The notes under the pieces are model-generated. The model was not told the origin of the DNA, did no database searches, and saw only the letters and a program-made list of their open reading frames with translations. Shown here one piece after another: positions 57,315-64,000 of a DNA stretch of 64,000 nt (its first letter is position 1; every line of letters begins with the position of its first letter). Made by a program: the position numbers and the translations under genes. The stretch covers positions 186,001 to 250,000 of the forward strand of contig MQVO02000007.1 in assembly GCA_001986395.2 (NCBI GenBank), read 5' to 3'. Source of the DNA: Irpex lacteus. Its lineage: Eukaryota > Basidiomycota > Agaricomycetes > Polyporales > Irpicaceae.

Positions 57315-58246
57315 CTACCACGGAAAGATATACTTCCACTGCTCTAATTCAACCTTGAACTCATCCTGATATTGCGGTAGAACTCGTGTAAAAGCCTTCA
57401 CCCATCCTGCATAACGCTGACGTGGATACAGGGCGTACGTCAACTCCCAATACTCTGGCATCCACGCCGCACAGCCCCAGTCGATCAAAGCGACGGGTCT
57501 GTATTGGTCGTCGAGGAGTATATTGTTTGGGGAAATGTCCCCATGTGTGAGACAAATCTTGTATTGCTTCTCCTTGCGTAGCCGAGCTCCTAAAGCTTTG
57601 ATATCCGGATCCGCTTCTTCCGGAAGGGTGTTCCAGTATTGGGAGAAGAACTCCTTCTGAGAGGCATACGGGCCAACGAAATCGTCGTGCTTGATGCGAA
57701 AGCTGTGGAATGGTCCTCCGGTGAAGCCGCACACCGAGTCTCCGAATGGTGACGGTCCCAACGCCCTTAACTGCTCGAACCACCCACTGATTGTTGACAC
57801 GAACACGTCCATCTCCTGATCAGAGTATTCATCCAGAGAGCCTCGGGGCAACTCTACAACTTGACGACCAGGGAGACATGTCATGAGTATGTATACGCCT
57901 CCGCGACCAGGGTAGGGAAGGACGTCGAGGATGGTAGGGACGGGGATTGTTGTGTTGAGGCGTACGTATTCAGTGACGAGGGCTTCGTCGACAGTCACCC
58001 CGAAGCCGCGCTTGGAGTACAGGTTGAAGGGAAGTTTGACCGTGTGGGCATACCTACCACAACCGTATCGTTCTAGGTTCTGGTATGTCTTGAGTCGTAG
58101 CCAGTGTGGCGTGTACAACCATGCAGTCCATAGAAGGCTGGTTATGGTGGGACGTCTGGAGTTATCATGTTAGTGTGTGGTTCATGTGAAGAGTATCTGA
58201 GTACGGACGTGCGATACTTGTACTGGCTGATGTTCGCGTCGGACAT
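57315..58246 (-). CDS. APH-family kinase 2, paralogue of kinase 1
   Basis: The main exon has no usable ATG near its left end, and the nearest ATG (58168) is out of frame. A first exon at 58218-58246 (MSDANISQYK), followed by a 62-nt intron with branch site CTAAC and acceptor CTCCAG, restores RPTITSLLWTAWLYTPHW. Motifs match kinase 1: RGFGVTVDEALVTEYVRLN, CLTHGDISPNNILLDD (HxDxxxxN), LIDWGCAAWMPEYWELTYAL, and the same C-terminus LEQWKYIFPW. Protein similarity to kinase 1 is high over the full length. The two lie 7 kb apart in inverted orientation. The substrate is unknown. Confidence 0.87.
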
Positions 58247-58974
58247 ATGTGCTGACGATCCACACTCTAAAGGTCAAGTGGCGGTTAAAGTTGTCGGAGT
58301 CTACAGTCGGGATTCAATATTCAATGTTCGACGGCGGAGACAGGGCTGAAGAGGATTATTAATATTGTATATCAGTAGCGATCACAGGCAGCGATGTGCT
58401 CCTCGAACAATCTGTGGCCGGTAAGTTAAGGACCTTACATGCTGCTATTTTTATCTTCAAGTTGCCGGGACACTGAGGCCAACGACTCGGGAAGTGCTTC
58501 ATCTTCAATATTGATTTTCAACAGTTCCTGTTAAGCAACTTGTAACAGTTAAGTATACGACCGTCTACTGGCTTCGTCCACTCACAGATGTTATAATACG
58601 AACTCTGTCACTATAGTCCGACAAATACATGTGTATTTGCCCATGACCGTGACAATACAGCTTCGTCTGTGCCCATTGGTGGCAGATCCAGCTGAGATCA
58701 AGGATGAGCGGAAGCAGATGCCACGTGAAAGCGCAGATCTGGATCTTGCTGCGATGAGGTAGTTCTCAGCGTCTAAATCTGGCAGTGGATATTGCAGTGG
58801 AGGCTGTGCGTGCCTTGGCTCTTCCCGCCGGCGACCTGGTCTCGTTCAACTCTCATACTCAGATACCCTACTTACATCTAACATAGAATTTAGTAGTAAA
58901 CTCTTGCTACAGCCACTAACACAGCTTGTTGTTATACCCAGCCAGCGACAGACCACCGCCGGCACTTGACCGCC
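58247..58974. other. Divergent upstream region of APH kinase 2 and the CaMK-type kinase
   Basis: Non-coding, AT-rich near 58340-58380. It should hold both promoters. No other feature was recognised. Confidence 0.5.
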
Positions 58975-61087
58975 ATGAAATCCCTCTCGCTCAAGGAGAC
59001 CCTCCTCCCGCAACCGCCGTCATTCCATAAGAAGAAAAACTATGAAATTCACCAAGTCCTTGGCACAGGATCCTTTGGCAAAGTCGTTGTATGTACCATC
59101 GACCAGTATAGCCTTCGCTCTCCCCTCACCGTTTGATGTCCATAGCATGCTACATGGCACGTACCGCCAGGCCAAGAGGTTGTCGCCCAGCGGGGTGCCG
59201 CCGCCGAACCTAAACTCGGCGCACCCACGTCAGATGCCTCGAACTCGAGACCAGGCTCCGGACGTACGAGTAGCGCAGCGAGCACAGCGACCAATAATTC
59301 GCTGCTATCCGTGAACACGAACAAGAGCGCCCAGAGTACAGGCATCAAAGTCGACGTTGCACTCAAGGTCATCCCGAAGAAGAAGGTCAAGGGGAACGAA
59401 GACACGGTGTGGGGCGAGATGGAGGTTCTCAAGGGACTCGATCATCCGAACATTGTGAGTGTTCTCGACATCCAATCATGCTCAAGCTAATATAATTGCT
59501 ACTTCTCACAGGTGAAGTTCTACGAATGGTTCGAGTCGCGATCCAAATACTACCTCGCCTTCGAACTGGCGATGGGCGGCGAACTCTTCGAACGCGTCAC
59601 GAAGAAGGGCAAGTTCACAGAGTCAGACGCGGTCCTGGTCGTGCGATCAATATTATCTGGCGTGGCATACCTGCATCAGCACGACATTGTCCATCGCGAT
59701 CTCAAGTACGTCTCTTAGCTTCTCCCGCGCCTGTAGCCTATTTATCCTTCTTGTTCTCTATCTCCCCCTTAGACCCGAGAACATACTCTATCGAAGTGCG
59801 GATGAAGGCTCGGACATCGTCATCGCTGACTTTGGCATGTGAGTTCTCTATCACACCCATTGATCGGAAGCCAGTCATCTCATGCTTCGCTTCTGCGCAG
59901 TGCCAAGCACCTTCACAACCCCGAAGAACAGCTACACTCTCTAGCAGGCAGTTTTGGCTATGTCGCACCCGAAGTCCTCAACAAGTCCGGCCACGGCAAG
60001 GCCGTCGACATGTGGTCTACGGGGTATGCCCACTTCACACTATCGTCTATTGTTGCTGATGGTGTGTATGGTCACACAGTATAATCACCTACGTCCTACT
60101 TTCTGGGTATTCTCCCTTCCGTTCCGATGACGTCAAAGAGCTCATACGCGAAACTACTGCGGCGAAGATCGAGTTCCACGAACGATACTGGAAGAATATC
60201 TCACAGGAAGGTCTGTTGAGCTTTCCCATCTTACCGATTGTATTAGACTCTGACGCGGACGCCTGAATAGCAAAGGACTTCATCCTGGCATTGCTAGACC
60301 CTGATCCGGCGAAGCGACTCACAGCTGAGCAGGCTCTCCAACACGTCGTACGTCTCACCTATATCCTCTTCGTCTCTCTCTAATAATTACCTCTTCGCGC
60401 TCTTAGTGGGTGACAACACACGTACCCTCCACTGAACACGACCTCTCCGGCCTACGCGACAACTTCAACCCGCGCGCCCGCTGGAAAGCAGCCATCGCCG
60501 GCGCTCGCGCTCTCCACCGATTCGGATCCGGGACAAGCAGCAAGAGTAGCGGCGGGTGGAAGACAGTGGATAGTGATACGGCTGACGACGACGATGACGA
60601 CGACGATTCGGTGGTGGCTGGGTCGCATCCGGCTAGTGACACTGAGAAGGCGAGCGAGGAGAAGGCACGGAGACAGAAGGAGAGGAAGGAGAGGGATCCG
60701 GGGTCGAACGAGTTCGTCCAGGTGACTGGACCGGAGGGCGATGTCCCTACGGCTGGCTCGCCATCCCAGCCGTCAGATGGTGGTGGCGACGGTGGTGGAG
60801 GAGACTCAGACGTGAAGTCGACCGACTCGGCGTCGACGAGGGGGAAGCCGTCTGATGCGCATGAACTGAAGCATGAAGCGGACGCGAAGCATGGGCCGTT
60901 GGAGAAGGGGGTGCCGAAGGAGTTGGGCGAGGTGCATGAGGAGTCTCAGCGTCCGGGAGGTAGTGGTAAGGAGGGAGAAGAGGAGGAAGAGAGGGAGTTG
61001 AAGATCCCGGGGAGCTTTACGGCGCATGAGTCGGAGCCGCATCATGGGTGGGCGGAGTTGTTTAGGAAGTTGCATCTCAAGTCGTAA
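58975..61087 (+). CDS. Calcium/calmodulin-dependent-type Ser/Thr kinase (CaMK)
   Basis: ATG at 58975 ([20 protein letters not shown]). Kinase motifs: [16 protein letters not shown] glycine loop, [13 protein letters not shown] with the ATP-site Lys, [20 protein letters not shown] hinge, [68 protein letters not shown], and [17 protein letters not shown]. After the core, [20 protein letters not shown] fits a CaMK autoinhibitory/calmodulin-binding helix. The C-terminal 190 residues are acidic and disordered, with an eight-Asp run and a final [15 protein letters not shown]. Odd: about 60 Ser/Ala/Thr-rich residues sit between the glycine loop and the VALK strand. They are in frame and lack splice signals, so they look like a real insertion. 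Calcium signalling role inferred from the family. Confidence 0.88.
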
Positions 61088-61914
61088 TGTGTGTAGTCTA
61101 GTGCGCTTGTATGTACGGTGGCGCTTTGTTTTGGATAGTTAGATGGCTGCTTGTGTGCTTATTGTGTTATACCATTGATATGAAACACGTATTTCGAAGG
61201 ACTTGTTATTGAAAACGGCGATCTGTAATGTGGGATCAACAACGTGGCACCAGGCAAACGTAGAATGGAGAGAGACACTGGCAGGTACATACAGGGAGCG
61301 AGGGGTAAGGAATGCAAAACGAAGGGAAGGTGAAGGTACGTAAGATAGGGAAATTTGTACAATAGTACGACAAAGTAGCCTGAGTTCCGAACTTAATCGG
61401 AATTTTCAGATCAAGCATGGAAAGATCATATCATGATCCCTTGTAGGCGCGCGGAAGTGGTCTGGGGTCCTGGCACTGTCTATGGGTTCGGAGGCCCGCT
61501 GGCACTGGTGGCACTGGCCATGCATGGCAGTCCCACGCCTCCATACTCAGTCGTTTTCACGTCCGTCCTAAGATCCTTCAATTCATCCCCAAACCTCGCT
61601 AGTAAGCACTCAGTAGCCAATGGTCAAGGTAAAGAACCGCAGTACACAACAGACGAAAGATTGACGCTGATGACGGGACTTTGCTAGGTGATCTCTGTGA
61701 TGTTTTGCGCCTCTTACAGTTGGAAGCCTTTGTCTTGAGAACTCAATCATGATGAAAGTACCACTGCATAATCATAATGCCGAGTGAGTATATGACTGTG
61801 TCAATGTGTTCTCAGATCTCGTGGCACCCCACCTTTACCCTTCCACTTTGTCGTGTATCAACGTTAACCCAGCCTACAATTGCGTTTATTCGATACCACT
61901 GGCATCCGATCACA
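61088..61914. other. Intergenic, no gene supported
   Basis: Contains the kinase 3' flank and the promoter of the third DUF6533 gene. An open frame at 61433-61687 has no recognisable feature. Confidence 0.5.
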
Positions 61915-63753
61915 ATGTCTGTCGCATCTGAGGTTTATGCAGAGTACGTGGTCCTCCGAGCTTATTGTTTTATGACACAATATCGCTCATGACACCCTAT
62001 GACAACCCAGTAATGTCAGAGGGCTTATCGATGTCTCTACTTGGGGTCAATCACCAGTTGTTTATTCGTCTTCCTTGGATGTCTAAACCCTTCTTTTTTA
62101 GCCCTGTACATCTTCGATAGCTGTGCAACTTTCCCTCAGGAGGTTGACGTCATTTGGACTCGCAGATGGTCCACTACCAGTTGGATCTATTTGTCGCTGC
62201 GTTATCTGTCGCTGTTGTACGTATTTGTTCCCTTATTTGCACCCAATCCTACAGGATCAGAGGTGCGTAAGCTATGTCCGGACGTGATACGTATGTGTTC
62301 ATATTGCTAACCAGTATGCCCTGCAGAGGTGAGATCGCCTACTTTGCATACTTACTGGTACTTTGGAACATCTAGATACTAATTTGTATCATTCATTGGA
62401 GCTGCAAAGCTCTACCTACTGTCTGCTCCATCCTTCAGGTCTTACAGTTCGTTCCTTTCGCTCGTGAGTTGTTAACTAGCTTGTAGTTTCAACTCAAAAG
62501 TCTCAAAAAGTCTCATCAGTATTTTCGGCGTTACGAATATATGCTCTGTTGGGTGGGACAATCTTCCTCGCAGCGGTGGTATGTGCCCTAGACCTCGTCC
62601 CGTTTGCAACAAACGTCGTGAGTGTTATGTGTTGTATCGCAGCAAAATCAATCAAATACTCACAGACACACATGATCACATCTGTGTAGTATAACTTCGC
62701 CAATATGACACGATCGTGGTTGGCGGACACACGAGAGTGCATCGAATGGTCCGATCTCTCCTTTAAGATTGTGTTACGGTATGCTTCCAAATCTAGCTTT
62801 CCTACACGAGGAGTAGTGCGCCTGCTGATTTTTTTCCTGATAGCTGCACGTATTTTCCATGACAACTAGCTCTGTCTAACTCGTATTCATGATGATACAA
62901 TAAATAGTCACTATAAGCACACGGGTTGCAGTCATCTTGGCTGATGTGCTTGTGCTATTGGTAACCTGGTCTAAGACTGCCTGTCTTTATAAAGAAGCAC
63001 GTCGGCTTAATGTAAAAGCCCCTCTTGCAACTCTACTGTTTCGTGATGGTCAGTTTATAGCACTCTATAAGAGTCTTACCAATACTGATTACCGGCATTA
63101 CTACAGGCACACTTCAATTCCTGTGAGTTTGCATGTAACACCTCTTGACTTACTACTCAACTAACTCACGTTATAGCATATTGTTGGCCATCAACATCCT
63201 TACGCCTCTTGCCGTTAGCATTGTGAGTCTCCTTTATATTCAAAAGAAGGCTTGAGCAGAAGGGAATGACCGTGACTCAGCCATCCTTAGCCGGGCTAAA
63301 CTTTGCAACACCCTTTTTGTCTACGTCAGTATACCCGCCCGTGCACTATCCCATGACGCTTCTCTAAGTCTCATACTATGATATAGATTGCAACCACTCC
63401 TCATCTGCCGCTTCATTCTCAACTTGCGACAAGTCAAGCCCGCTGGAAACTCCTGGGTTACGGGTAGCCAGTCGGCAAGTCTTCGGTTTGCAGGCGACGT
63501 AGGGCACTTGCTAGGGGCGACCGAACTCGAAGACGAAGACAACGAATACGAAAATGAGCTCTCCGCTTTGGTTGGAGAGCTAAATGCATTAAACTCCTAT
63601 CCCGAAGCTGAAGCTCCTACAGAAACAAACCGGAGTATCATTGCCCCAGAAACGGTGAGTTGTGTTTGTGACTGGTTTTGAAATGCCTACCAAATCATCT
63701 GGTAGTATATTGACAAAGCCCGATTACATTGTCAGGTTGATTGTCAGGCTTGA
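61915..63753 (+). CDS. DUF6533 seven-helix membrane protein 3
   Basis: ATG at 61915 (MSVASEVYAEDNVRGLIDVS). The DUF6533 domain reads LYIFDSCATFPQEVDVIWTR, then TTSWIYLSLRYLSLLYVFVP. Later segments: ILICIIHWSCKALPTVCSIL, ALRIYALLGGTIFLAAVVCA, NFANMTRSWLADTRECIEWS, ISTRVAVILADVLVLLVTWS, AINILTPLAVSIPSLAGLNF and PFLLQPLLICRFILNLRQVK. The tail is acidic (GATELEDEDNEYENEL). Introns fall at the same places as in genes 1 and 2, including sites with 2-nt micro-exons (AG at 62327, CT at 62844; the second is followed by a GC donor). The PFLL|QPLL junction here has a clean phase, unlike in genes 1 and 2. The last exon and stop (63751-63753) are less certain. Sequence is distant from the tandem pair. Confidence 0.75.
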
Positions 63754-64000
63754 TGAAAACCACAGGATCCTGAAAAATCGATGGGCTACGTACCTACACC
63801 CTCCTACGAGATTTCAAAGCAACTTCAAGCTGGAGTTTGCCGGCAATTTGGTAGGGATGTGACACTACTACTAGTACCACCTGCCAGTGTGTCTACGATC
63901 TGTATTTATAAATCAAGGTTGACTCGGAGACAAACAAGTATTTATTAGGGGAGATGTATGAAACAAAGACATCCAGGAACATCATATCTCCTGCTTCAAG

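Noticed and set aside
57315..58246. APH kinase 2 as a pseudogene with a broken start
   Set aside because: An upstream exon with canonical splice signals restores the start and matches the exon structure of kinase 1.

Overview
This window is nuclear DNA of a mushroom-forming basidiomycete (Agaricomycetes). The evidence is: protein genes split by many 50-65 nt GT-AG introns, often with CTAAC-like branch points; families typical of these fungi (DUF6533 seven-helix membrane proteins, ricin-B-type beta-trefoil lectins, secreted GH16 and GH5 enzymes, a kinase/AAA hybrid histidine kinase); and fungal housekeeping genes (SUB2, ATP11, ribosomal protein eL8, CHK1, mitoribosomal mL43). No species can be named from sequence alone. 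All gene models were read and spliced by eye.

Layout. 0-5.5 kb: N-terminal two thirds of a hybrid histidine kinase, minus strand, running off the left edge. 6.5-7.8 kb: an EXPERA-like ER membrane protein. 9.5-12.7 kb: two convergent secreted glycoside hydrolases, GH16 (plus) and GH5 (minus), each with a TATA box. 13.5-17.6 kb: a complete hAT transposon with an 8-bp target duplication and an open transposase. 18-22.7 kb: an atypical SDR, a 2.5-kb stretch of decayed or unrecognised sequence, and a mitochondrial dicarboxylate-type carrier. 23.2-25.4 kb: SUB2, with one very long intron. 25.7-32.0 kb: a tandem duplication of about 3.1 kb. Each unit carries an intact lectin gene (minus) and the 5' end of ATP11 (plus); only the right-hand ATP11 is complete. 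31.9-36.6 kb: ATP11, eL8 and a disordered basic protein. 37.1-41.3 kb: CHK1, flanked by decayed copies of its own last exons and by relics of ATP11 and of a DUF6533 gene. 42-46.6 kb: two tandem DUF6533 genes. 47.8-49.7 kb: an aldehyde dehydrogenase. 50-58.2 kb: two inverted APH-kinase paralogues flanking a disordered protein, mL43 and a large low-complexity protein. 59-61.1 kb: a CaMK-type kinase. 61.9-63.8 kb: a third DUF6533 gene.

The housekeeping genes are ordinary. What stands out is local segmental duplication: partial copies of neighbouring genes (ATP11 5' end, ATP11 3' end, CHK1 3' end, DUF6533 3' end) lie beside intact parents, so the window records repeated short-range duplication and decay. 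The strongest unusual gene-structure signal is in the three DUF6533 paralogues. To stay in frame each seems to need two 2-nt micro-exons at matching positions, flanked by splice signals. A 62-bp near-identical repeat sits in two intergenic regions 38 kb apart.
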